A DNA stretch of 64,000 nucleotides from Takakia lepidozioides (Eukaryota > Streptophyta > Takakiopsida > Takakiales > Takakiaceae). Location: NCBI GenBank assembly GCA_030704615.1, contig CM060731.1:49563241-49627240 (forward strand), written 5' to 3'. The notes under the pieces are model-generated. The model had not been told where the DNA came from. It searched no databases and worked only from the letters and a program-made list of their open reading frames with translations. The first letter of the stretch is position 1. Every line of letters begins with the position of its first letter. Positions 1 to 11,679 of this stretch are shown here, piece after piece. The position numbers and the translations under genes were made by a program.

Positions 1-760
1 GGGTCGTATGCAGGCTATGTGCTGCAGGCCTCAAGGTTAAAGCCAAGAAATGTAACTTGTGTATGCAGGAGCAACTCCATTTTTTGGGACATCTGCTTTC
101 TGCTGTTGGCATCAGTCCTGACCCAAGTAAAATACATGTTGTTTACGACTATCCTATCCCTTGCAACAAAACGTGTGTCAAGGCCTTTCTAGGCTTGGGA
201 TCATACTATCGTCATTTCATTTTTCAGTTTGGCAAGCTAGCTACTCCTTTCACTAGATTGTTGTCCAAAGATGTTCACTTTGTGTGGGGCGAGTGTGGGG
301 CACTGTGCAGAGACTTCTGCCTTTGATAAACTCAAAATTGCATTAACCTCGACCCCTGTGCTTGCTTACCCTGATTTCACCTTACCCTTTCTCCTGTAAA
401 CTGATGCCAATGACTTGGCTACTTCTGCAATATTGAGCCAGATTCAAAATGGCAAGGAGCATGCCATTGCATATGCTTCTCGCCGCCTTGACAAGCACGA
501 GCGTAACTACTCTATCACTGACAAGGAAGGACTTGCAGTTATCTTTGGGGTCAAATATTTTAGGCAATACTTGCAAGGATGTCAGTTTACAATTGAGACT
601 GATCATTTACCATTGAAGATCTTGCTTACTCCTCATGAACTAACTAGGCGTTTGGCTAGATGGGTTCTGATTTGACAGGGCTATGACTTCAAGATATCTT
701 ATAAGAGAGGCAAAGACGACATCAATGCTGATGCTTTGACTCGTGGGGAAACCAAAACAC
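1..760 (+). pseudogene. Ty3/Gypsy pol fragment: RT end and RNase H
   Basis: Remnant of a retrotransposon polymerase. From 57 to about 300 the frame reads the RT palm/thumb end (LHFLGHLLS, then FLGLGSYYRHFI). After a frameshift near 300 and a stop near 398, positions 415-675 give the RNase H domain: IAYASRRLDKHERNYS, the acidic residue in TDKEGLAVIFGVKYF, and TDHLPLK. A further stop at 673-675 precedes the connection domain (GYDFKISYKRGKDDINADALTRG). The 5' part lies outside the window. It is decayed and cannot make a protein. Family assignment to Ty3/Gypsy is secure; the lineage is not determined. Confidence 0.85.
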
Positions 761-1315
761 CTGACCCCTATACTACTCTAAACGATCTGTTCCTATTGCT
801 TTACGACCATCTTTGTTATCTACTATGCATGTTTCTGATCCTTTTGCCTTGTGTCATCTGGACTATCCTTATGTTCCTCCTAATATGCTTGACACCTGGG
901 ATTTAGTTCAATTTGATGTTGGTTGAGTTTCCTGACTGGTTCTGGTATGGATTCAAGGCTGGCAATCTGCAGCAGACTCTGTCTCTCTCCCTTACCTTAG
1001 AACTGTTCATCTTTCCTGGCATCTACACTATTTTGTTTCCAAACCAAGGGATTGAGCTGCTCTCTACAACCTGTTTACTTACTCATAGGCAGCCATTTGA
1101 AAAAAGAAGTTGGGAATTCTGAGAGGAAGATAACAGGGGCGGACACTTCCTTCTCACCTGCACTAACCTACTATTGTGTGGCCATGCGTGATGTAGGCAT
1201 GGATGATCTAGCGTACGATGCTCTCCTCCACAGGTGCAAAGCCGACACCCACCTTAGTGGCATATCCAAGCTACTCATGAAGCAAGTCAACTATCACTTA
1301 CCCTGTAGACCACAC
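761..1315 (+). other. Decayed Gypsy pol linker
   Basis: This stretch joins the RNase H remnant to the integrase remnant and should encode the RNase H-integrase linker. Short open frames at 913-1122 and 1052-1429 do not match a known motif that I can recognise. It is probably frameshifted pol. Confidence 0.4.
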
Positions 1316-2280
1316 TACAGCAAATGGGGGAGGTTTGCGACGCCAGCCGCGCCCCCACGCCCCGCTGGCGTGACACTAACCCCGCGGCGTTTTTTTGCGA
1401 TGCCCCGGCGTCGCAATCCCCTGCTGTGACGCCCTTGCGACACCCTACCGTCGCAAGGTGGCATGAAGGGGAAATGGGGCCCCCCGCTGCGACGGATTTT
1501 TTTTTCTTGCGACGCCATACCAATAAAAAAGAAAAAAAAATGTTGCAACGCCAAAAGCGTCACTGAGGGCGCCACAGTGCCTCTGCGACGCTGGGGCGTC
1601 GCCAAAATGGGGGTTTGTTGTTGTTTTTTTTTTTTTTTTTTTGGGCTTTGCGGCCCTCAACGTCACAAAAGCGTCGCTGGGGGCGTCCCGCGCTCAACGT
1701 TACGATGCCAGGGGTCGCAACGGTGTTGTAGTAAGCTTAGATCATCACAATGACATCGTTTGGGGCGCTTAACGGTGGAGCTGCAACAACGGCGACGACG
1801 CTGGGGCTGGGCACCAAGGCTGTGGAGGTTGCAACTCCCCGACGTCACAAGAGGGACCCCCCTTAGAAGGAACTTGAAAGAAATCTTGATATGTATATAT
1901 ATATTTAGATTGCTTTTGTGATACATAGATGTATCGTAGGTGTGTTGGTTAGTCTGTAGTGTCTTAGGAATGTTATAACGTGGAGGTCCTAGGTTCAAGT
2001 ATGCATTGCCTAATATAGGTAGAACAATGAACATATCGCCATTGGACAGAACTGTAGTCAATGGTCAACAAGTTTTTGAAATTCAAATTTCAAACTCAAA
2101 ATTTCCCACCTAAATTCAAATGTACCCCCTTAAACTGCGACGTCCGGGGGTCGCACTTTGCGACACTTGGACGTTGCTAATTCGGCATTGCAGAGTAGGT
2201 TTTTTTTATTTTTTGCGACGCCTAGGCGTCGCAAATTGCAGTGGCACAAAATTGCAACCCCCATTGGTCGCAAAATTGCT
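1316..2280. repeat. Insertion rich in TGCGACG...CGTCGCA palindromes
   Basis: Block inside the Gypsy pol remnant, with many short palindromic or half-palindromic units of the type TGCGACGCC..GGCGTCGCA. Clear examples are near 1331, 1397, 1580-1600, 2138-2160 and 2215-2233. It also holds a T run (about 1625-1642) and AT-rich DNA around 1890-2120. The same motif returns at 4288-5012. Short open frames on both strands here are by-products of the repeats. No transposase is visible, so this may be a non-autonomous element. Confidence 0.5.
1936..2010 (+). repeat. tRNA-derived SINE-like promoter
   Basis: Two segments resemble internal pol III promoter boxes at roughly tRNA-like spacing: a box A-like TTGGTTAGTCTG at 1945-1956 and a box B-like AGGTTCAAGTA at 1991-2001, preceded by GGAGGTCCT as in plant tRNA-derived SINEs. 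There is no cloverleaf good enough to call a functional tRNA. It could be a SINE head or a tRNA pseudogene embedded in the repeat block. Confidence 0.35.
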
Positions 2281-3392
2281 GTGGAAGTCCCTTCTAGGTC
2301 CGCTGTCCCTGCTTTACTAGAATTGTACCATGCTTCCACTTATGTTGGCCATTTGGGGGTTACCAAAACTGTCAAAAGACTACAGGAGCAGTATCACTGG
2401 AAAGGCTTAATTAAAGATAGCTTTCATTGCAAGGTGTGTACCTTGTCATGCCAAGACCATCCTACCTAGGACCGAAGCACCCTTACCTATGCAGCCAATC
2501 CCTGTGACTGAACCATTCGCCAGGGTTGGTATAGATCTTGTTGGACCGCTTAAATCCACGTCGAAGAGCTATGCATACCTTATTGTTGCTACGGATTACC
2601 TGACGAAATGGGTTGAGTTCCAACCTCTGGTTGCTAAGGATAGTGATGAGGTGGTACAGTTCTTCTTTGGTAAGGTGATCCTTCGCCATGGTTGCCCTCT
2701 TGAGATCCTCACGGATCAAGGTACAGAGTTCCGCAACCAATTTATGGAGATTGTCTTGTTTAATCTCAACACTAAGCATGCAGTCACTGCTCCTTATAAT
2801 CCCCAATGCAATGGTTTGACAGAACGATTTAACAAAACTATGTGCCAGATGCTAGAAAAGAATGGATCTCTCATTGATGAATGGGATATTGTCGTGCCTA
2901 TTCTGTTCTTTGCCTATCGGACTTCTATCCATGCCAGTACCAAGATCTCGCCTTTTGAATTTGTGTATGGTAGAAAATGTAGAACTCCTTTGCATATTTC
3001 CTGGCTGCAGGTCTCAACCTGAAAATTGGGAAGAATTTTTGCTTTCCATAGATGCTAAACGTCGTCGTTTGCGAGAAACAGCCAAGTCTATCATTGTTTT
3101 TGCTCAGGCTTCTCAGGCCAAGAATTATAACCGGCAGGTTGTGTATTTTGAGTCTTTCAAGGTAAGGCAGTCTATTTGTGTAAGGCTCCAGCGTGGTAAG
3201 CAGGTATCTAAAGCTAAGCGGAGGATTGATGGACCTTACCTGATTTCTGAAATTCTTCCTGGTAGGCAGTATGTATTGTTTCCTCAACATGCTTCCACTC
3301 CTCACCTAGCTAGCTCTATTCATGTTTCATTACTTGTTCCATGTAAGCTTAGTACTTTTGATCTAACCTGTTTGAATGTTGAGAACCGCTAG
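2281..3392 (+). pseudogene. Ty3/Gypsy integrase remnant
   Basis: Positions 2300-2470 encode the N-terminal zinc-binding region (LLELYHASTYVGHLGVTKT, then the KVCTLSC cysteines), ending at a stop near 2467. From 2489 to 3022 the catalytic core is open: first Asp in GIDLVGP, second Asp in TDQGTEF, Glu in GLTERFNK, followed by the typical ISPFEFVYGRK. A frameshift near 3020 moves the C-terminal part to another frame (to 3392), ending with HVSLLVPCKL, which is the usual end of Gypsy integrase. No chromodomain follows. Several lesions make it inactive. Confidence 0.85.
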
Positions 3393-3787
3393 GTGATTTT
3401 CACACCTACATCTTGAACAGTTCGTGCTCAGGCCGTGGCTTCTTCCACTGTAGAGTAGTTTTGAATTTCGTGCTAGTTTTCTACACCGATTGTAGCACTT
3501 GGGGTTTTTCCTAGGGGCTGTTTTGTCCTTAGCCCAGCTTGCAGGGCAATGTTTTCTTCCCCTAGGTTTTTTTCATCCCTCGTGTAACGGGTGTATAGTT
3601 TGTTTAGGCTAGATTCTTCTTCGTTCTTCCTGAGCCCTTAGCTCGTAGGAGCTCGCAATTGTAGAGGCCCCAACATGCTTCACATATGTGGAGCTGAGAT
3701 TCCTCCTCGCCTGTTTTCTCCACTTGGATGAATGGAGGGAGGATGCCTCCGGACGAAGTAGGGATGGACGGAACCAGGATATAGTCT
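3393..3787. other. No gene seen
   Basis: Downstream flank of the integrase remnant, probably 3' untranslated or LTR sequence of that element. I see no polypurine tract or paired LTR that would confirm this. Confidence 0.3.
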
Positions 3788-4287
3788 NNNNNNNNNNNNN
3801 NNNNNNNNNNNNNNNNNNNNNNNNNNNNNNNNNNNNNNNNNNNNNNNNNNNNNNNNNNNNNNNNNNNNNNNNNNNNNNNNNNNNNNNNNNNNNNNNNNNN
3901 NNNNNNNNNNNNNNNNNNNNNNNNNNNNNNNNNNNNNNNNNNNNNNNNNNNNNNNNNNNNNNNNNNNNNNNNNNNNNNNNNNNNNNNNNNNNNNNNNNNN
4001 NNNNNNNNNNNNNNNNNNNNNNNNNNNNNNNNNNNNNNNNNNNNNNNNNNNNNNNNNNNNNNNNNNNNNNNNNNNNNNNNNNNNNNNNNNNNNNNNNNNN
4101 NNNNNNNNNNNNNNNNNNNNNNNNNNNNNNNNNNNNNNNNNNNNNNNNNNNNNNNNNNNNNNNNNNNNNNNNNNNNNNNNNNNNNNNNNNNNNNNNNNNN
4201 NNNNNNNNNNNNNNNNNNNNNNNNNNNNNNNNNNNNNNNNNNNNNNNNNNNNNNNNNNNNNNNNNNNNNNNNNNNNNNNNNNNNNNN
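3788..4287. other. Assembly gap (500 N)
   Basis: Exactly 500 Ns, the usual placeholder for a gap of unknown length. Open frames spanning it are meaningless. Confidence 0.99.
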
Positions 4288-5030
4288 TGCGACACCCGGG
4301 CGTCGCACGTATCCTCTGCGACGCTCCCGCAATGCTGCGAATCCCAAGAATTGCAACAACACCCCCTCACACTTAGGCGCATGGGGAGGGCCGAGCCAGC
4401 TCGCGCTGTGGTTTGTGACGTCCCGACGTCGCAGAATTGCCACAATGGTGACGTTGCGATTCCCCGCAGTCGCAGGCCTGTTGGGGCGTCGCAAGTGCCC
4501 TCTTGCCTGGGGGTCTAGGATTGGGAATTGCTACGTAATAATTTTTTTTGGCTATGTTTTGTTTTGTGAATTCGACCCTTGCACCACTACATCCGTACAA
4601 ACTATTGGACCATATGCTTAATGACAGCGTTTGTAATGCAGGTGCAAATTTTGGGAGTGAACAAAAATCATTTGGACTGAAAACCATATTTTCTTCCCTC
4701 ATATGCACTCCGAAGTTGAGTTCTTTTCAACTTCATGCACTCTCCGTAGAGAGTTTCGCAATAGTGAGTGAAGGAATTTTTTTATTTTTTTATTTTATTT
4801 TTTTTGGTCCAATTTTTTCCATGGATGTAGTGGTCTGGGGTTTGCATTCACAGAACAAAATAGAGCTAAAACAAAAATCATCGCGTAGGAAAAATCTGCA
4901 ATCATAGATATTGTAAATGCAGGGGGTTTGCGACCTCCAGGGGTCTCCTTGCGATGGTATTGCGACGGCATTGCGATGCCCCAACAGGTCTGCGACGGCG
5001 GGGAATCGCAATATTGTCTTTTCTGTGTCT
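4288..5030. repeat. Second cluster of TGCGACG palindromes with AT-rich spacer
   Basis: Both ends carry the palindrome seen at 1316-2280: 4288-4308, 4316-4340, 4416-4435 and 4456-4494 on one side, 4926-5012 on the other. Between them (about 4520-4920) lies AT-rich DNA without a credible gene. The arrangement looks like a non-autonomous element with palindromic subterminal regions, but no target duplication was identified. Confidence 0.4.
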
Positions 5031-5441
5031 TTGCAAAGGTCATGGCAGAGGCCAAGCTGAATGGATCCATTGTTGCAAATCTTTTTAGTCCTCCTCCTGT
5101 GCTACAATATAATATGTCTATTTCTTTCTGTTGCATCGAGATCATGATAACCAAATCGATTGAAGGGTTTCCAGGGGTAAGTCTTGGTCAGCACTTGTAG
5201 AACAAGAACCATATCTTCCAACATTCTTGCCCTCGTACAAAAACTCAACAATCCTAGAGTCACTTTTCGAGTCACAACTTCACTAAAATCATTCCTAGAT
5301 CGCCACACCTACAAAGGATTTTTTTCATGGATTTTTCATTAATCAATCATAGAAATAAGCTACATGCATGTACATGTACAATCAATCGAAGGGATGGGTA
5401 CAGTTATGTGCGAGAATTATTATGTAGCTTTGATTACGTGT
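5031..5441. other. No gene seen
   Basis: AT-rich sequence between the palindrome cluster and the CACTA remnant. It probably holds the 3' flank of the minus-strand CACTA gene. Confidence 0.3.
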
Positions 5442-6391
5442 CTAATCGACTTGAACATCATCATCCGGAGCTTCTTCGTCATCATCAAGCTGCAAGTCTT
5501 CTTGCTCATCAGAGTCATTGTCATAAATGCTCTGGTCACCAAAATGCACATCTGAATCATCTTCCACCTCGGTTTCAATGACCATGTCTTCATCTTCTTC
5601 TCCAACATCCGCATCTGATGGAGCCTCATCGTATAGGGTCCGGGATGCATTGTCCGGGGCGTCATCATTCTCTTGTACCCTCTCTATCCAACCTCGGCCA
5701 ACATCAGCGTCATCATGATCATTCTCTTCCTCCTCCGCATTTGCCTCGCCCCATGTAGATCCCCGACCATGATAGATACGTCTTCTTCTTGGCTGAGCAT
5801 GCACAACCACCTTCCAATTTCCTGATCCGGAGAAGAAAACTTGATCCATGTCTGAAGGCCATGAAAAAGGCTCATCGGAGGGACGATGAGTAGACTCGAG
5901 TCTATCTGTATTAACGCGCATGAAAACATACTCGTCTTCCACTACTATTGCGGATGGCCCCACAAATTGTGGCTGGAACCACCTTGCCTTGAAGATAAGA
6001 GGCCGTTGCCTTGTATACTGAAGTTAGAGTATGCTCTCAAACTCTCCAAAATAGTTGAGTGTGCTCATGGTAGGTCGTGTATCTCCCCTGCCCCATACGG
6101 AGTCTTGCCAATATGAGGCACACAAGCCAGAATAAAACGTTGTTTTGCGCTTCATATCAAGAGCATGAATGCGGAAATGACAACCATGAACCCAAACCGC
6201 TGTGTATGAGGTCGCAAATTGAGAGGGGCCCCTTGCAATGTCTTGCACCAAATCTGAAACCACCTCACATTTCGCAATGCTATCCTCTACTTCAGTCCGA
6301 AGCCAATGGCGGAATGAACTTAGAGGCTGCAATTCCATGGGCAATTCCTGTGAAGGCACATTCTTACGCCGGCCCCTTGCTCGCGGAGCGC
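5442..6391 (-). pseudogene. CACTA (En/Spm) transposase C-terminus
   Basis: Reading from 6391 downwards, the frame gives FRHWLRTEV, ARGPSQFATSY, VHGCHFRIHALDMKRKT and NYFGEF. After an in-frame TAA just below 6027 the same frame continues with LIFKARWFQ, RVNTDRLE, DEPFSWPSDMDQVFF and WKVVVHAQPRRRRIYH, then a long Asp/Glu-rich tail ending at 5442. This order matches the C-terminal part of CACTA TNPD/TNP2-type transposases (the region annotated DUF4218/DUF4216 in plants). The catalytic region is absent, since element E cuts the gene at 6393. The stop codon and truncation make it a remnant; a spliced-out stop is less likely. Confidence 0.75.
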
Positions 6392-6392
6392 G

Positions 6393-6792
6393 TGTAGCGC
6401 CCTGAGGCCTTTGGGTTCATACAACAGAGGGTAGTCAAGACAAAACAAGAACTATTCTGAGATGATACACATTCTCACCATATCACGTTCTCTCATAATG
6501 CACATTCTCTCCATCTCACATTCACTCTACATAGAGATACTTCGAATAGCATGGCTTACTTCAGAGCTCGTCACATCATCACAGAAGTACACACTGATCC
6601 CTGATACTCATACTACACACCTTCTAAGTTGCTTGCTGTCTTTTTATACTATGCTCAAAAGAGCCGTTACAGTCTGTGGTCGTTAATGACCGTTTGCCTA
6701 ACTGCCTACGCAACCTAAAAGGTTTGCTAAAAAGTGCCTCGTTGCAGTGTTCGTGAGCCATAGTGGTAAACGGTCCACTACTCTCTCTATTG
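6393..6792 (+). mobile_element. Element E, 5' LTR, first part
   Basis: The LTR begins TGTAGCGCCCTGAGGCC and is interrupted after 6792 by the TIR transposon. It resumes at 21499 and ends about 21511, directly before a primer-binding site, giving an LTR of about 410 bp. The assignment rests on the PBS and coding sequence of element E after 21510, and on resemblance of the end (AAAGCC) to the LTR ends of elements A and F. The matching 3' LTR is not in the window. Confidence 0.6.
6783..6792. repeat. Target-site duplication, left (CTCTCTATTG)
   Basis: Ten-base direct repeat, identical to 21489-21498, immediately outside the terminal inverted repeats. A length of 9-11 bp is characteristic of Mutator-like elements. 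Confidence 0.8.
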
Positions 6793-6905
6793 AGGTTTAC
6801 TATTTCATGAGCAGAAACCATGAGCCATGAGCCATGAGCCGCATGAGCCGCATGAGCGGTGAGCCGAAGTCTAAGATACGCGGATTTCATGAGCGGACTC
6901 CTCCA
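6793..6905 (+). repeat. Left terminal inverted repeat and CATGAGC cluster
   Basis: Starts with the terminal motif holding CTATTTCATGAGC, followed by about eight CATGAGCC or CATGAGCG heptamer-like units up to 6896. Such subterminal clusters are typical transposase-binding regions; binding here is inferred. Further reverse-orientation units lie at about 7023-7055. Confidence 0.8.
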
Positions 6906-7642
6906 AATTTGGAAATGCGGCAGATTAAACAAGTATTAAAATAATAGTTTTTTATTTGACCTTGCCGTTTTTGGACGTTCCAGATCATGTAATGCGGCGA
7001 AGATATGTCGTCAGTAACAAGTCCGCTCATGGTTTTATAGATCCGCTCATGGAAATAAGTGACCGTGCAACGGGAAATCCAGTATACCACTGCAAAAGGA
7101 CGTCGCATACTGGCCTGTATAGAGTATTCCGCGGTTTTACATGCCTTAACATTGGAATGAAGCTGACCCTTTTGCCGCGATTGAACCAATGGAGTCTGCA
7201 CCAATACACTCTGCAGTACTTCACAATTCTGTCTTCTTCGGGTATTCGGCGGGAAAGGTTTGCAACTGAACTGGGAAATAGGGTGCCGCATTAGGGATCG
7301 CACGTGCGAAATTTCGGAGCGGTTTGGTGTTGGCGAAGGCCGCCTCTGGGGGTACCTACGACGATACTTGGAAATTCGGCGCCGCATTTCCTTGTCGGAG
7401 GTCGAATGAGGAGAGCAAGTTTTCGGAAAGCAGAAAAACATGAACCCTCCAACATACAAAAATACATGCACGTGGAAACAAGTGAACGATATAGTAATAT
7501 CTTAGTTCGATCAAAACAGGTTACTGGTAGGCAAGACATATGTCGGACCTTTGTGTGGCCAGAGTCTGAGGTACTGGCAGCAGTACAGTTCTACTATCCG
7601 AAAAGGATGGGCGTACCATTGTATGTGGACCGCAAGCCAAGC
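6906..7642. other. Intergenic, left arm of the TIR transposon
   Basis: No convincing gene. It carries isolated copies of the element's palindrome: a half-site near 6911, a copy at about 7269, and a near-complete one at about 7368-7390. It should contain the 3' untranslated region of the minus-strand transposase. Confidence 0.4.
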
Positions 7643-10600
7643 TCACTGGTCCCCTGGATCCATATTCAGAAGAGTGTGAACCTCCTGGGGGCTCAACCCT
7701 GGTGCATGTATGAAGTGATGAGTTGTGGAATTACAACGGAGTCTCTTTAGGTACACGTAGTACAAATGCTTGCAAGGGCAGTATGATGCCCCCTTGTTCG
7801 CCATGATCTGGAAGTCGGTGCAATTGCAGGTGGGTAATTCTGAAATGGTGATGGTGTACACCTCATTGCGAACAGCTGAGCCCGCCGTGGCCATCTGATA
7901 CACACGCCCGAATCCTGGTGGGGGCACTTCTGTCGAGCTCTGGATTGTACAGTTCATCCGAAGTGCATTCCCCATCCTTGTCTCGTTCACTTTTGAGGGA
8001 GGTCGCCGCCTCTTTGGTTTCCCCCAACGGTGTGTAGGATGCTTAGAGTTGTCGTGTCCCATTGTTCTTGCTCTCACAGGGGTCGGTGGTGGAGGCTGTG
8101 GAAGCGGAAATGGTTCTCTGGGGACGTCAGTGCGCTGCACCATCCGAAATCCTGCGGCGGTAAGGGCGTCGGCCTCAACCTGACTCAGATCGCAGCCTGG
8201 TTCCACCGGCCACACCGGGGGAGCCTCTGGCATTGTCTGTATGCCGTACTTGGGCTTTCCATACACGCAAGTCATAATGTCGTGCCTGCAGAACCAGAAC
8301 TGGGTGGTTGTCGCCTCCGCAAACTTTGCATGGACAAATCTTCCTGTAAAAGTAGGAGCAGGGACAGCCCCATCTGGATTCCTCCTTATCATCTCTAAAC
8401 AACGTTGCCGTGTATCCACACGAATTGCGGAACACCTTCCTCGAAACGACGGCTTTGTGCGAGCAATTCTCCACTGTGAGGCAGACACAGTCGTCTCCAC
8501 AATGGCTTGGCCATACTGCATAACAGCGGGCGGAATGTGGGGCAAGGGAGCGGTGGGAATTTGTTGCACGAAATCCCCGGTTGAAGGCGACGGCGATCTG
8601 GAATTTCTTGGGCTTCCACTGCTGGAAGACACATTGTGCGGCAACATGACGGGACCTCGAGGTGCTGTCCGAATGTTCCTGTCGGATCTCCAGGAATCCT
8701 CTTCGCACCCGGGTTCCTCTTCAATCCTCCGCCTGACAGGGCGAGTCCGGACGTCCCCCTCTAGGTGTTCACCTCTGCGGTGCAGAGGCGTCCCTTTGAT
8801 CTTGTCTCGCAATGCTGTCGCCCATTTCACTGGATTCTTGGACCTCGAAGCTGTTCGTACCAACAATTCCTCCCTGTCCGGCCCAAAGCCCCATTGTTTG
8901 CCGCTCAGGAACTTGTAGTACGTGGCTTGCTGCATGATTGCTCTGTCGATGTCCTCCGTTGTGGCCGTCACTACGTCCACCAGATGTGCGGCAGAAGACG
9001 CTCGCCAGGAGGAGTGGACCGATTCTGCCATATTCGTGTTCGGCATGTCCGTGTCGGAATCCAAGCACCGCTCCTAGAAGGACACAAACAACGGTGAGGG
9101 ACCAATCCAAATGTCCGTAACAGAAAGACAAATGAACGAAATTGACAGCAGCCTACCTCCCGCATGTACTGTCCGAACTGTCGATACCGAAAATGCCACC
9201 ACCCCAACCAGCTGTGCAATGCTCCCAGATTGGTTGTCTCCACTGCACCTGACGTGTTCCACCAAGCCTCGATGATAGCAAACTTAACCTCCGCATCATC
9301 AAATGTGGGTGCATCCTTCTACGCCGTACAAAGGACACGGTGTTCAGCCTGGAATGAGCTAGCAACAAATTTGGTAGTGTAGTGGGATAGACTCTGCATC
9401 CAATGGAATCCACAGGATCTCTCTTTCCCCTCCATTGGAACATTGGGGTCCTCACCGTACACACGCCGCACCGCTGCCCAGTTGGCCTGAGCGTTGTCTG
9501 CCATGAATCCCCTGAAATTGGGCTCTGGCAATCCCGCCCTTGCCATCTGCTCGTTTATGCCCCCCCACAGATGCATCTCGGACTGTGTGTCCTCCCCTTT
9601 CATCTCGCAGATTGCAATCGTCATGAGCCTCTTGGAGTGATAGTCATAAACATGCGCACCCATAGTCACCCACTGATGGTTTGTAATTCGCTTGATGTGA
9701 TCAAACATCACCCAAGCATTCGACAAGTTTCCAGTTGTCATGCGAGTGACCAAGTCGACTCCACTCCCAGGCCCACACGTCGACATTTTGAAAATGTAAC
9801 AACGATCGGATTCGCTGCCTTGCCCTGGAAACCTGCTACCTTGGATGTAGTCATATCCAGTCATTCGTTTCACCTCCAGGATTGAGTACATGTCCGACCC
9901 CCTGCCGAACTCCTGCTTGCAAGATACGATGTGATTCCGCACATTCGGACTACAAACGTGCGAGACGGACTCCAAGAGGTCACGCATCTCGTCTTCGGTC
10001 AAGGGCTCTCGGTCGGAACCATCTTCAGACATGATTTTGCCAAGAGCAATCTTGTGGGCTGCCTTCAGCTGAATCTGCTTTGGTCTGGCTCCGGGGCTCA
10101 ATTTGACCTCCTCTTTTATGATGTCGTGTGCTTCCTGCACAGCCTCACGCATGTTGCCTCTCGCCAAGGGGTGGCAGTGGACCCCAACGTGTATGCAAGC
10201 TCTAGTCAAGTCCGGGAGCAAATGGATTACGTAATATTGCTTGGCTCTGCACATGGACATGCACGTCGGTGGTTCTTTGCAATGTGCACACTTGAAAGAA
10301 CCCGCAGGAGCTTGGCTGGAGACAATGAATGGATGATGCGTTGTGCCAGTCCAATCCGTCTCGTTTCTCCGCCCTCCTTTGGAGAGAAAGTGGAAGCAGG
10401 TGGGATTGAGGCACCTCAGCTTCCCCGCACAGAGGACATATCGTACACGAACACCATCAGCAATTTTCGTGCTACTGGTCTTCGTCACACACCAGGGGTG
10501 TCCGTCATGCTTTCGATCCATGTCTGTTAACATCCCGGAGGCTTTGTTTGACGAAGAAACACGTGGAAACTCGAAGATGACATTGCCATCGACTTCGGGA

Positions 10601-11466
10601 GGCAGAAAAGTTACCTTTCTGACTGGGAATTTGGCATAGTCGAGAGCAGCCAGCTCGGAGCGAGAACCATCGAGGTGATGTTGTCGTAGGAGCTGCACAA
10701 TGGACCGGGTTGGAGTTATGCTCGAGGGCACATTCGTAGCACCTACAGAGACGTCCATGCCGGATTTGAACGACCGTGTGGAGGACATGGGTACCTCAAT
10801 GCAATCATCTTCCTCGTCGGAAATGTCGAATACGTGCACACGAGAAGCTATGGAGGGTCTTGACGGTCCAGGTCGGGAATGATTATCGTTGCATACCTCT
10901 CTGTTGGCAGTGGCCGCCTCTCGGTTTCCGGACTCCTTTGTGGATGGTGTGGGCAGCGACTGATTCGGAAAGGGAATGGGCATTCCCACAGCTCGGTACA
11001 GGATGGTGTCTGACGGGGGAACGTGCCATTCGATTCCGCAACCTCCGTCGTTACCTAGCACGACAATGGTCTCGTCAACCTGTCCAGGAACATCCTTCCT
11101 TTCTTCTTCCAAATAAACTGTGCCCGGTTTGAGCTTGAATTTGGAACAAAGGTAAGTTTCAGTCACTCTGCAAAGTCCTCCCTCGTTTGGGATCCAGGCT
11201 CTCCCAAGTTGCGGAGGACAGCAAACTATAGCGTAGGAATTCGGAGCCATCGAACACCGCACGGAGTTGGCAAGTGCGAGGTTCCGTATAGCGACAGACC
11301 AAGGCTCACAGGCACCATCTAAGTGGATCTGCGGAGTCCATCGACAATTGGAAGTCGCACATTGAAGTGGAAAGTATTGTTTCAAGCTACATGCATGAAG
11401 GTGGGAGGTTTGATTCCATAGCCAGTGAGTAGGACAATGATGGCCGATTCGGCGACGAAATAACAT
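7643..11466 (-). pseudogene. MULE-like transposase with SWIM zinc finger, one in-frame stop
   Basis: Likely transposase of the surrounding element. Exon 1 runs from about 11466 to 9157 and exon 2 from 9073 to 7643. The intron 9156-9074 has GT-AG ends and keeps phase 0, for about 1246 residues in total. An N-terminal cysteine/histidine-rich region is followed by a transposase core with candidate acidic residues in HVYDYHSKRL, GFMADNAQANW and, after the intron, MAESVHSSW, and by a C..FHW motif. Near the C-terminus a SWIM finger is clear (CNC, then CPCKH). The frame is interrupted once, by TAG at 9319-9321; the frame continues cleanly with DDAEVKFAIIEAWW. The start is uncertain: the first ATG of the frame was taken. 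Confidence 0.75.
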
Positions 11467-11679
11467 CTCCTGACAGTTTCTCCTGAGGGTGGATCCAGCA
11501 GTATTCTCGGTGCAGACAGGAACGTTCGCACTGACAAGTGCCAGGACTGCTGGTTAAAACGGTCAGACAACCAAGTTGTGCTCATCAAGACTGGCCGCAA
11601 TTGTGTTGTTTCGGAACAATGCAACCCATTGAGGTTCCAGATTTCCCGTCCCGAGTGATTCTGTCGATTGCTGGTGGAC
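11467..11679. promoter_or_regulatory. Upstream region of the transposase
   Basis: Between the transposase start and the palindrome array. Together with the array it forms the only shared upstream region of the two divergent genes, so both promoters should lie in 11467-13689. No TATA box stands out. Confidence 0.3.

Noticed and set aside
3604-4518. Long open frames across the first gap
   Set aside because: They consist mainly of Ns.
8030-9120. Plus-strand ORFs of 100-225 codons
   Set aside because: Antisense shadows of the SWIM transposase.
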